DNA of 20,938 nt from Gaiellasilicea sp035645095 (GTDB lineage: Bacteria > Actinomycetota > Thermoleophilia > Gaiellales > Gaiellaceae). The stretch spans positions 1 to 20,938 of the forward strand of contig DASQNG010000148.1 of assembly GCA_035645095.1 (NCBI GenBank). Direction: 5' to 3'. The notes beneath the pieces were generated by a model. It was given only the letters and a program-made list of their open reading frames with translations, had not been told where the DNA came from and ran no database searches. Numbering within the stretch: position 1 is the first letter of the stretch; each line of letters opens with the position of its first letter. Shown piece after piece: positions 6,787-13,442 of the stretch. The position numbers and the translations under genes are program-made.

Positions 6787-7667
6787 TGGACGTCCTCCTC
6801 TGCGACGTCGGCCCGCGCGACGGCCTGCAGAACGAGCCGGAGGCGCACGCGCCGGAGACGAGGGCGGAGCTCGTGCGGCGGCTCGCAGCCGCCGGCCTGC
6901 CGCGCGTCGAGGCGGTCAGCTTCGTCCACCCGGACCGCGTGCCGCAGATGGCCGGCGCAGAGGAGGTCATCGCCGCAGCGGGCGAGTCCGCGGCCGAGCT
7001 CTCCGGGCTCGTCCTCAACGAGCGCGGCTACGAGCGCCTCGCGGCGACGCCGCTCGCGCGCGTGAACGTGACGCTCGCCGCGACGGAGAGCTTCAACCGG
7101 CGGAACGGGAACGCGACGCTCGCCGAGGCGACGGCGCGGGTGGAGCGCATCCTCGCCGTGGCCGACCGGCCGGCGACCGCCACGATCAGCTGTGCATTCG
7201 GCTGCCCGTTCGAGGGCGAGGTCGACCCGGGAGCAGTCGCCGCGCTCGCCGCGCGGGTCGCGGCGAGCGGAGCCGCGGAGGTCGTCCTCGCGGACACGAT
7301 CGGCGTCGCGACGCCGCGTCGGGTCGCAGCGCTCGTCGCGCGTGTCGCTGCTGAGGGCGCAGTCGTCGGGGGCCACTTCCACGACACGCGCCACACCGGC
7401 GTCGCGAGCGCGTGGGCCGCGTTCGAGGCCGGAGCGGCGGTGCTCGACGCGTCGGTCGGAGGCGTCGGCGGCTGCCCGTTCGCGCCGAAGGCGACCGGGA
7501 ACGTCGCGACCGAGGACGTCCTCTTCCTGCTCGACCGGGAGGGGATCGAGACGGGCGTCGACCTGGACGCGCTGATCGAGGCCGCTCGCTGGCTCGAGGG
7601 CGTGCTGGGGCGGGAGCTCCCCGGCCGCGTCTATCGCGCGGGGCCGTTCGCCGTCAGCAGCGCCTGA
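6786..7667 (+). CDS. mvaB: Hydroxymethylglutaryl-CoA lyase
   Basis: The 293-residue enzyme cleaves HMG-CoA to acetyl-CoA and acetoacetate, the last step of leucine breakdown; relatives act on longer isoprenoid-derived acyl-CoAs. The HMGL TIM-barrel motifs are present: CDVGPRDGLQNE (residues 6-17, metal/substrate site), GHFHDTRHTG (metal-binding histidines) and SVGGVGGCPFAPKATGNVATED, which contains the catalytic Cys of the family signature. The Phe in GCPFAP replaces the usual Tyr. The GTG start at 6786 overlaps the TAG of the small membrane gene (TAGTG) and gives the expected N-terminus. The last 14 bases overlap the convergent minus-strand gene. A CoA-transferase follows on the other strand, and an acyl-CoA dehydrogenase/thiolase pair lies 7 kb away. 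The exact acyl chain preferred cannot be told. Confidence 0.92.
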   Translation: MDVLLCDVGPRDGLQNEPEAHAPETRAELVRRLAAAGLPRVEAVSFVHPDRVPQMAGAEEVIAAAGESAAELSGLVLNERGYERLAATPLARVNVTLAATESFNRRNGNATLAEATARVERILAVADRPATATISCAFGCPFEGEVDPGAVAALAARVAASGAAEVVLADTIGVATPRRVAALVARVAAEGAVVGGHFHDTRHTGVASAWAAFEAGAAVLDASVGGVGGCPFAPKATGNVATEDVLFLLDREGIETGVDLDALIEAARWLEGVLGRELPGRVYRAGPFAVSSA

Positions 7668-8361
7668 TCGTCCCGCACGCGCGGGCGATCGGGACGATCC
7701 GTCCGCCGGTCGTCACGCCGACCAGCCGGCCGAGCTCGTCGAGCACCGGCTGGCCGCCCTTCGTCCCGGGACCTGCGCCCCAAATCGCCCCCGGGTGCAC
7801 CTCGGTGACCGTGAACAGCTTCGGCCCTTCCGGCGCGGCGACCGCGAGTCGGCTCCCGGGCCGTGCTTCCACCGGCGCCACCCGTTGCCACAGCGGCCGT
7901 GCGAGCTCGCCCTCGACCCGCACGAGGCCGAGCCCCGTCCGTGGGTCGGCGCGCACGAGCGTCCCGGCGTGCTTCGTCCCGCCGGCCGTCACCTGCACGC
8001 TCCGCGCGAGGCCGGTCTTCCAGCCGCCGACAGGACGCGTCGTCAGGACGAGGCTGAGCCCGTTCGCCGTCCAGGCGACGAAGCCGCTCCCTGCGCCGAC
8101 GCCGACCACGCTCCGGGTGGCGCGCGTGGTGAGGTTGGCAAGCGTGAGATCGGTCCCCGCAGGCGTGTTCGCCGGCCGGCTCACCGTCGTCGCCGGCTTC
8201 GTGGCCTCGACCGGCTCGGCCACGGCGCGGGTGCGCTCGACGAGCGACCACCCCGCGTAGAGCGCGCCGACGTAGAGGACGAGCGCGACGGGCGCCTTCC
8301 ACGTCGGGCGCCACCGCCTCCGGCGGCGCGGGCGCAGCGCACGCACGGACGCAGCCTCCAT
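7654..8361 (-). CDS. Membrane-anchored trypsin-fold protein with lost catalytic triad (pseudoprotease)
   Basis: The 235-residue protein starts with an arginine-rich stretch (residues 10-18) and one membrane helix (about 24-41), so the rest is probably outside the cell. The external part resembles HtrA/trypsin-like peptidases: GAGSGFVAWTANGLSLVLTT (89-108) aligns with the usual GSGF...G.ilTn.HVv, DPRTGLGLVRVE (139-150) with DP.tDLAvlkv, and GTKGGQPVLDELGRLVGVTTG (199-219) with GNSGGPvld..G.vvGi.t. At each catalytic site the residue is changed: no His after LTT, Gly143 where Asp is expected, and Lys201 where Ser is expected, plus an inserted Gln. It is therefore probably a binding or scaffold protein. 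It lies 40 bases downstream of the CoA-transferase on the same strand and overlaps the convergent HMG-CoA lyase by 14 bases. Confidence 0.75.
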   Translation of the reverse strand: MEAASVRALRPRRRRRWRPTWKAPVALVLYVGALYAGWSLVERTRAVAEPVEATKPATTVSRPANTPAGTDLTLANLTTRATRSVVGVGAGSGFVAWTANGLSLVLTTRPVGGWKTGLARSVQVTAGGTKHAGTLVRADPRTGLGLVRVEGELARPLWQRVAPVEARPGSRLAVAAPEGPKLFTVTEVHPGAIWGAGPGTKGGQPVLDELGRLVGVTTGGRIVPIARACGTIRRC

Positions 8362-8401
8362 CAGGCGCTCACTCGCCGCTCGAGAGGGCGGAGAAACGTC
8401 G

Positions 8402-9604
8402 TCATGCCTGCATCTTGACGATCTTGCGCTCCGCGAGGTCGCGCACTTCGTCGTCCGCGTAGCCGAGGTCGCGCAGCACCTCCTCCGTGTGCTGGCCGAG
8501 GAGCGGCGGCGGCGAGGGGTACGCCGGGCGGTCGCCGTCGACGGTCAGCGGGAGCGCGACGAGCCGCAGCGCCGAGACGACGGGGTGCTCGAGCGCCTGG
8601 AGCAGTCCCAGCGCCTCCGTCTGCTCCGCCTGCGCCACGCCGGCGACGTCCGCCACCGGCGCCGCCGGGACACCGGCTCGCGTCAGCCGCTCGTGCCACT
8701 CGTCCACGTCGGCCTCTGCCAGCCGGGCCTCGAGCAGCGCGACGAGCTCCTCGCGGTGCGCGACGCGGCCGGCGTTGGTGGCGAACCGCGCGTCGCCCAC
8801 GAGCTCCGCCAGGCCCAGCTCGCGGGCGAGCAGCGCGAAGAGACGGTCGTTCCCCGCAGCCACCATCAGCCCGCCGTCCCGCGCCCGCAGCACCTGGTAC
8901 GGCGCCACCATCGGGAACCGCGTGCCGGCGCCGCGGGGCACCGTGCCGTCTGCGAGGTAGCCGGCGAGGTGGTAGCCGAGGTAACCGACAGCGGTCTCGT
9001 AGAGCGAGACGTCGACGTCTCGCCCTTGGCCCGTGCGCCCGCGCTCGAGCAGCGCCGCGAGGATCCCGATCGCCGCCCACGCGCCCGTCCCCTGGTCGAT
9101 CACCGACGCGCCGACGCGGACGCCCGGGCGGCCGGGCTCGCCGGTCACGGAGATCAGTCCGCCGGCGGCCTGCATCAGGGCGTCGTAGCCGGGCTCGGCG
9201 CGCCGCGGGCCGGTGCGGCCGTACGAGCCGATCGCGCAGGTGACGAGCCTCGGGTTCCGCCGGCGCAGCTCGGCTGCGCCGAGGCCGAGTCGCTCGGCGA
9301 GCCCCGGCCGGAGGCTCTGCAGGAAGACGTCGCCGCGCTCGGCGAGGCGCAGCACGACGTCGCGGCCGCGCGGCTCGCGCAGCGACACGGCGAGCGAGCG
9401 CTTGCCGGCGTTCGCGGAGAGGAACATCGGGCTCTCGCCGGCCCAGAACGGCGGCCCCCACGCGCGGGCGTCGTCGCCCGAGTCGGGCCGCTCGACCTTC
9501 ACCACGTCGGCGCCGAGCGCGGCGAGGATCTGCGCGCAGTAGGGGCCGGCGATGGACGTGGTCACATCGACGACGCGGACCCCGGCGAGCGGCGCGAAGC
9601 TCAT
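8402..9604 (-). CDS. CaiB/BaiF-family (type III) CoA-transferase
   Basis: The 400-residue protein moves CoA between organic acids or acyl-carnitine-like substrates by a sequential mechanism. Family motifs are clear: LAGVRVVDVTTSIAGPYCAQ at the N-terminus, LGADVVKVERPDSGDDAR (30-47), SANAGKRSLAVSL (63-75), and GYDALMQAAGGLISVTGEP with Asp141 as the expected catalytic aspartate that forms the glutamyl/aspartyl-CoA type intermediate. The C-terminal segment PPPLLGQHTEEVLRDLGY is also typical. The length is normal. The ATG at 9604 is the start; CATAGT on the minus strand lies 6 bases before it. The next gene on this strand is the pseudoprotease. Neighbouring HMG-CoA lyase and other acyl-CoA enzymes suggest a role in acid activation, but the substrate cannot be deduced. 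Confidence 0.92.
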   Translation of the reverse strand: MSFAPLAGVRVVDVTTSIAGPYCAQILAALGADVVKVERPDSGDDARAWGPPFWAGESPMFLSANAGKRSLAVSLREPRGRDVVLRLAERGDVFLQSLRPGLAERLGLGAAELRRRNPRLVTCAIGSYGRTGPRRAEPGYDALMQAAGGLISVTGEPGRPGVRVGASVIDQGTGAWAAIGILAALLERGRTGQGRDVDVSLYETAVGYLGYHLAGYLADGTVPRGAGTRFPMVAPYQVLRARDGGLMVAAGNDRLFALLARELGLAELVGDARFATNAGRVAHREELVALLEARLAEADVDEWHERLTRAGVPAAPVADVAGVAQAEQTEALGLLQALEHPVVSALRLVALPLTVDGDRPAYPSPPPLLGQHTEEVLRDLGYADDEVRDLAERKIVKMQA

Positions 9605-9610
9605 ACGCGC

Positions 9611-9616
9611 ACTATG
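9611..9616 (-). promoter_or_regulatory. -10-like element CATAGT for the CoA-transferase gene
   Basis: Read on the minus strand, CATAGT ends 6 bases before the ATG at 9604 and matches four of the six TATAAT positions. It lies in the 50-base gap shared with the divergent DedA gene. No -35 is recognisable. Confidence 0.45.
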
Positions 9617-9642
9617 GCGGCAGCCGGGAGGTGCCGCTCTGC

Positions 9643-9648
9643 GACGAT
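9643..9648 (+). promoter_or_regulatory. -10-like element GACGAT for the DedA gene (weak)
   Basis: GACGAT ends 6 bases before ATG 9655. Only the second-position A and the last T fit the consensus, but the spacing matches the other genes, which favours ATG 9655 over the upstream GTG 9631. Confidence 0.3.
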
Positions 9649-9654
9649 GGCGCG

Positions 9655-10260
9655 ATGTTCAACGCGATCGTCGAGGCCGTCTCCGGCTCCGCGTGGACCT
9701 ACCTGATCGTCTTCGCGATCGCGGCGATCGACGCGTTCTTCCCCGCGGTGCCGAGCGAGGCGACGGCGATCGCCGCCGGCGTCGTGGCGGGTGCCGGAGG
9801 GCTGCGCGTCGAGCTCGTGATCCTTGCGGCTGCGCTCGGCGCGCTCGTCGGGGACAACATCACCTTCGCCGGCGGCCACTTCCTCGGCGACCGCGTCAAG
9901 CGCCGGTTCTTCCAGGGCGAGAAGGCGAAAGGCCGACTGGAATGGGCACACCGGATGCTCGAGGAGCGGGGGGCGTACCTGATCGTCGTCGCCCGGTTCA
10001 TCCCGGGCGGCCGAACCGTGACGATGTTCACGGCCGGGTTCGTCGACGCGTTCCCCTGGCGTCGCTTCATCCGCTGGGACGCGCTTGCCGCGGCGATCTG
10101 GGGTTCGTACGCGGTGCTGCTCGGCTACTTCGGCGGCAAGACGTTCGAGGAGGAGCCGTGGAAGGGGCTCCTCCTCGCGTTCGGCATCGCAGTCGCCGTC
10201 ACGGGAGCGGTGGAGGCGGTGCGGTTCCTGCGGAAGCGGCGTCGTCACGCCCACGCCTGA
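9655..10260 (+). CDS. DedA/SNARE-associated (VTT-domain) membrane protein
   Basis: The 201-residue protein has the DedA pattern: a hydrophobic N-terminus with the re-entrant AAIDAFFPAVPSEATAIAAG (about 20-39, containing the family's acidic residue after PSE), ALGALVGDNITFAGGHFLGD (about 60-79), and the signature ARFIPGGRTVTMFTAGFVDAFPWRRFIRWD (110-139) with the conserved Arg of FxPGxR, followed by two further helices. DedA proteins are envelope transporters; some flip undecaprenyl phosphate or polar lipids and affect membrane potential and drug resistance. An alternative GTG at 9631 would add eight polar residues and has its SD-like GGGAG directly abutting, so ATG 9655 is preferred. The basic C-terminus RKRRRHAHA overlaps the convergent minus-strand gene by 62 bases. 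Confidence 0.9.
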   Translation: MFNAIVEAVSGSAWTYLIVFAIAAIDAFFPAVPSEATAIAAGVVAGAGGLRVELVILAAALGALVGDNITFAGGHFLGDRVKRRFFQGEKAKGRLEWAHRMLEERGAYLIVVARFIPGGRTVTMFTAGFVDAFPWRRFIRWDALAAAIWGSYAVLLGYFGGKTFEEEPWKGLLLAFGIAVAVTGAVEAVRFLRKRRRHAHA

Positions 10261-10639
10261 GCCCGAGGTCGCGCATGCCGCGGTGCGCGATCACGGCGGC
10301 CATCACCATCACGACGAGCGCGAGCAGCCCGTGCAGGCCATGCAGCCACCCGTTCGTCCGCTCCTCCACCGGGCTGAGGAAGATCTGCACGGTGCCCAGC
10401 GCGAAGAGGAGGAACGTGAAGCCGATCCACTTCCACGATTTCGGCCACGCGCCGAACGCGGTCAGGAAGACAAGCAGCTCCGCACCGTGGATGAGGGCGA
10501 AGCCGGTGAAGCCGTGGGCGTCGAGGGCGCTCTCGCCGGCACCGGCGACGTAGGCGGTGATGAAGTACGCCTGCAGGAAGATCAGCACGACGATCAGCGA
10601 GGCGAGCACGAAGTTGATCCAGAGGAAGGCTCTTCTCAT
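10199..10639 (-). CDS. Small multi-pass membrane protein, DUF6220-like
   Basis: The 146-residue protein has four predicted membrane segments (about 7-29, 44-63, 69-88 and 99-118) followed by a polar tail rich in Arg, Asp and Pro. Histidines fall in or near the helices (42, 51, 100, 103, 119), in FTGFALIHGAELLVFL and WLHGLHGLLALVVM. The size and helix/His pattern recall the DUF6220 family and small heme-binding membrane proteins, but I cannot confirm either and no function is known. It starts at the ATG at 10639 with a good promoter (TTGAAC, 18 bases, TAGGCT) on the minus strand. It runs divergently from the RmlD-like gene and converges on the DedA gene, overlapping it by 62 bases; the Pro-rich C-terminus is encoded in that overlap. 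Confidence 0.72.
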   Translation of the reverse strand: MRRAFLWINFVLASLIVVLIFLQAYFITAYVAGAGESALDAHGFTGFALIHGAELLVFLTAFGAWPKSWKWIGFTFLLFALGTVQIFLSPVEERTNGWLHGLHGLLALVVMVMAAVIAHRGMRDLGLRRGRDDAASAGTAPPPPLP

Positions 10640-10645
10640 GGGGCG

Positions 10646-10675
10646 AGCCTAGAGCAGCAGCCGGATAGCGTTCAA
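10646..10675 (-). promoter_or_regulatory. Promoter of the small membrane protein gene (TTGAAC-18-TAGGCT)
   Basis: Read on the minus strand, TTGAAC (10670-10675) is followed after 18 bases by TAGGCT (10646-10651), which ends 6 bases before the ATG at 10639. This is one of only two promoters in the window with a plausible -35. It physically overlaps the promoter of the divergent RmlD-like gene. Confidence 0.6.
10666..10671 (+). promoter_or_regulatory. -10-like element TAGCGT for the RmlD-like gene
   Basis: TAGCGT ends 6 bases before GTG 10678, giving a leaderless transcript. It overlaps the -35 of the divergent gene, and its own -35 position overlaps that gene's -10. Confidence 0.5.
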
Positions 10676-10677
10676 GC

Positions 10678-11424
10678 GTGCGGCTGCACGTCACCGGAGC
10701 GACCGGCTACCTCGGCTCGGAGCTCGTCCGGCTCCGGCCGGACGCCTCGGCCGAGCGCGTCGAGCTCCGGGACACCCGGGCGGTGCGGGAGCTCCTCGGG
10801 CGGGTGCGGCCGGACGTCGTCATCCACACCGCCTACCGGCAGGACGGCCCCGACGCCTGGGAGGTCACGGTCGACGGGGCGGAGCACGTCGCCCGCGTGG
10901 CGGCGGCGCTGGGGGCGCGGCTCGTGCACCTCTCGACGGACGTGGTCTTCGACGGCCGCAAGGGGACGCCGTACGTGGAGGAGGACGCCGCCTGCCCCGT
11001 CTCCGACTACGGGCTGGCGAAGGCCGAGGCGGAGGTTCGCGTCGCGGCTGCACACCCCGAGGCGCTGCTCGTCCGCACCTCGTTGATCTACGGCGGCCCG
11101 GGTGCGGCGCGGCCCTCGAAGCACGAGCTCCTCGCGGTCGATCCCGACGCCACGTTCTTCACCGACGAGATCCGCAGCCCAGTGCAGGTCGGCGACCTCG
11201 CGGCAGCACTGCTCGAGCTGGCGGCGCTCGAGGTGGCGGGGCCGCTGCACGTGGCGGGCCCGGACGCCCTCTCGCGCGCGGATTTCGCGGCACTCGTCGC
11301 GCGGCGGCCTGTCCGGACGGCCGCGGCGCCGCCCGGCCGGCCGCTCGACTGCGCGCTCGACTCCTCGCGCGCGCAGGAGATGATTCGGACGCGACTCCGC
11401 GGTGTACGAGACGTCCTGCAGTGA
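10678..11424 (+). CDS. RmlD-like NAD(P)-dependent sugar-nucleotide reductase / SDR family protein
   Basis: The 248-residue protein is an extended short-chain dehydrogenase of the RmlD_sub_bind type: an N-terminal nucleotide-binding GATGYLGSEL (7-16), RPDVVIHTAY (44-53), LSTDVVFDGRKGTPYVEED with the Ser/Thr of the active site (about 85-103), YGLAKAEAE with the Tyr and Lys of the catalytic YxxxK (about 110-118), and LLVRTSLIYG (about 130-139). The best-known relative reduces dTDP-4-dehydrorhamnose to dTDP-rhamnose, but this protein is shorter (usual length is about 280-300) and no rml genes are nearby, so the substrate is open. It begins at GTG 10678 right after a -10-like hexamer, and its TGA overlaps the next gene by GTGA, an unexpected coupling with a YyaL-type protein. 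Confidence 0.83.
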   Translation: MRLHVTGATGYLGSELVRLRPDASAERVELRDTRAVRELLGRVRPDVVIHTAYRQDGPDAWEVTVDGAEHVARVAAALGARLVHLSTDVVFDGRKGTPYVEEDAACPVSDYGLAKAEAEVRVAAAHPEALLVRTSLIYGGPGAARPSKHELLAVDPDATFFTDEIRSPVQVGDLAAALLELAALEVAGPLHVAGPDALSRADFAALVARRPVRTAAAPPGRPLDCALDSSRAQEMIRTRLRGVRDVLQ

Positions 11425-13328
11425 ACCGCCTCGCGCACGAGACGAGCCCGTACCTCCTCCAGCACGCCGACAACCCCGTCGACTGGTACCCGTGGGGCGA
11501 CGAGGCGCTTTCGCGGGCCCGTGGCGAGGACCGCCCGATCCTGCTCTCGATCGGCTACGCCGCGTGCCACTGGTGCCACGTGATGGAACACGAGTCGTTC
11601 GAGGACGAAGCCACGGCCGCCGTCATGAACGAGCACTTCGTGAACGTGAAGGTCGACCGGGAGGAGCGCCCGGACCTGGACGCGGTCTACATGGAGGCGG
11701 TCGTCGCCATGACCGGCCACGGCGGCTGGCCGATGACGGTCTTCCTCACGCCCGACGGCGAGCCGTTCTACGGCGGCACGTACTTCCCGCCGGAGCCGCG
11801 CCACGGTTTACCCAGCTTCCGCCAGGTGCTCGAGGCGCTCGCGGACGCGTGGCGGCAGCGTCGGGCGGAGGTCACGCGCTCGGCCTCGCAGCTCGTCGAG
11901 GCGGTGCGGCACTCGAGCGCGCTGCAGCCGTCGTCCGACCCGCTGACCGACGGGTTGACGGCCGCGGCCGCACGCAACCTCCGCCAGGGGTTCGACGAGA
12001 CGTACGGCGGCTGGGGCAGGGCGCCGAAGTTCCCGAACGCTCCGGTGCTCGAGTTCCTGCTCCGCCGCGCCCACGCGCACGGGGACGACGGCGCGCTCGC
12101 GCTCGCGACCCGCACGCTCGACGGGATGGCGCTCGGCGGGATGTACGACCTCCTCGGCGGCGGCTTCCACCGCTACTCCGTCGACCCCCGCTGGCTCGTG
12201 CCCCACTTCGAGAAGATGCTCTACGACAACGCGCTTCTGGCGCCGGCGTACCTCCACGCGTCGCTCGTGACCGGGAAGGAGCGCTACCGCGAGATCTGCG
12301 CCGAGACGATCGGGTACATGCTGCGGGAGCTCCTGCTCGAGCACGGCGGGTTCGCGTCGGCGCAGGACGCCGACACCGAGGGCGTGGAGGGGCTCACGTT
12401 CACGTGGACGAAGGACGAGGGTGTCCCCGGCGAGCTGCTCGAGCCGTTCGAGCACGGCCGCTCGATCATCCGCGGCGAGCTCGACCCCGACCTCGCCCGG
12501 CGCCTCTTCGAGCAGCGCGAGACGCGGCCGAAGCCGCTCCGCGACGACAAGGCGATCGCCTCCTGGAACGGGCTCGCGCTGGCCGCGCTCGCCGAGGCCG
12601 GCCGCCGCCTCGACCGCCCCGAGTGGGTCGACGCCGGGCAGCGTCTGGGCGAGTTCCTCCTCTCCGAGCTCTCGGACGAGCACGGCCGCCTGCTCCGCAG
12701 CTACCGCGACGGCCGCACGAGCGGCACCGGCTACCTCGACGACTACGCCAACGTCGCGCACGGCCTGCTCGAGCTGCACGTGGCCACCGGTGACGTGCGC
12801 TGGCTCCATGAGGCCCACCGGCTCGCGCGGCTCGCGGTGGAGCTCTTCGCGGACGAGGAGCGCGGCGGCTTCTTCCTGTCGCCGGCGCACGGCGAGCAGC
12901 TCGTCGCCCGCACGAAGGAGCTGGACGACCACCCGCTCCCGTCCGGGAACTCGATGCTCGCCCACGTGCTGCTGCGGCTCGCCCGGATCTACGGCGACGA
13001 CGACCTGGAGCGCCGGGCGGTCGGCGTGTTCCGGCTCGTGCGGCCGGCGCTCGAGCGCGCTCCGACGGCCTTCGGCTGGGCCCTGTGCGCGCTCGAGCTC
13101 TGGTTCAGCCCGCCGCGGGAGCTCGCACTCGTCGGCGGCGTCGACACGGAGGTCGCGCGGGCAGCGCTCGAGCCGTGGCAGCCGGAGACGGTCGTCGCCG
13201 TCGGCCCCGCCGAGGGTGTGCCGCTGCTCGAGGGCAAGGCGCTCGTCGACGGCCGGCCCGCCGCCTATCTGTGCGAGCGTTTCGCGTGCCGCGCCCCGGT
13301 CACAGACCCGGCCGAGCTCCGAGCCTGA
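11421..13328 (+). CDS. YyaL/SPATA20-type protein: thioredoxin-like (DUF255) domain plus alpha/alpha-barrel
   Basis: The 635-residue protein starts HETSPYLLQHADNPVDWYPW (residues 6-25), the hallmark of the DUF255 family, followed by a thioredoxin-like fold with Cys49-His-Trp-Cys52 (AACHWCHVMEHESF) and GGWPMTVFLTPDGEPFYGGTYFPP. From about residue 190 comes an (alpha/alpha)6-barrel like that of N-acylglucosamine 2-epimerases, with HFEKMLYDNALL and a second half containing DDKAIASWNGLALAALAEA and LPSGNSM. The family is widespread, including human SPATA20, but its reaction is not established; redox or sugar-related roles have been suggested. The length is a little below the usual 670-690. It begins at a GTG overlapping the RmlD-like stop. 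Codon 130 is TTA, rare in DNA this GC-rich. Confidence 0.92.
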   Translation: MNRLAHETSPYLLQHADNPVDWYPWGDEALSRARGEDRPILLSIGYAACHWCHVMEHESFEDEATAAVMNEHFVNVKVDREERPDLDAVYMEAVVAMTGHGGWPMTVFLTPDGEPFYGGTYFPPEPRHGLPSFRQVLEALADAWRQRRAEVTRSASQLVEAVRHSSALQPSSDPLTDGLTAAAARNLRQGFDETYGGWGRAPKFPNAPVLEFLLRRAHAHGDDGALALATRTLDGMALGGMYDLLGGGFHRYSVDPRWLVPHFEKMLYDNALLAPAYLHASLVTGKERYREICAETIGYMLRELLLEHGGFASAQDADTEGVEGLTFTWTKDEGVPGELLEPFEHGRSIIRGELDPDLARRLFEQRETRPKPLRDDKAIASWNGLALAALAEAGRRLDRPEWVDAGQRLGEFLLSELSDEHGRLLRSYRDGRTSGTGYLDDYANVAHGLLELHVATGDVRWLHEAHRLARLAVELFADEERGGFFLSPAHGEQLVARTKELDDHPLPSGNSMLAHVLLRLARIYGDDDLERRAVGVFRLVRPALERAPTAFGWALCALELWFSPPRELALVGGVDTEVARAALEPWQPETVVAVGPAEGVPLLEGKALVDGRPAAYLCERFACRAPVTDPAELRA

Positions 13329-13368
13329 GGGCGTAGCAGCAGCAGCCACTAACTTCCGTGGTGCGGCG

Positions 13369-13397
13369 TTGTCTAACTCCTTGCAAGGGGGTAGTGT
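13369..13397 (+). promoter_or_regulatory. Promoter TTGTCT-17-TAGTGT with palindrome in the spacer
   Basis: TTGTCT (13369-13374) and TAGTGT (13392-13397) are 17 bases apart, a standard spacing. The spacer contains the perfect palindrome CCTTGCAAGG (13379-13388), a possible repressor site. The start of transcription would be near 13404, leaving a leader of about 39 bases before ATG 13443. Confidence 0.6.
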
Positions 13398-13429
13398 CGC
13401 TGGCGCGGCACGGGGTGTTCCTGTTCAGC

Positions 13430-13436
13430 AAAGGAG
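13430..13436 (+). promoter_or_regulatory. Classical Shine-Dalgarno AAAGGAG for the LivK-type gene
   Basis: AAAGGAG lies 6 bases before ATG 13443, an ideal distance. It fixes the start and is notable because most genes here have no such site. Confidence 0.75.
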
Positions 13437-13442
13437 TGGTAG

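Noticed and set aside
4424..7354. Plus-strand open frame of 976 codons spanning permease, small membrane gene and HMG-CoA lyase
   Set aside because: Arg/Ala/Gly-rich out-of-frame reading across three well-supported genes; not a protein.
9631..9654. GTG 9631 as start of the DedA gene
   Set aside because: It adds eight polar residues not typical of the family and its SD-like sequence touches the start codon; ATG 9655 has the recurrent 6-base spacing to a -10-like hexamer.
11808..13349. Minus-strand open frame of 513 codons
   Set aside because: Antisense to the YyaL-type gene with no family pattern; caused by third-position GC bias.
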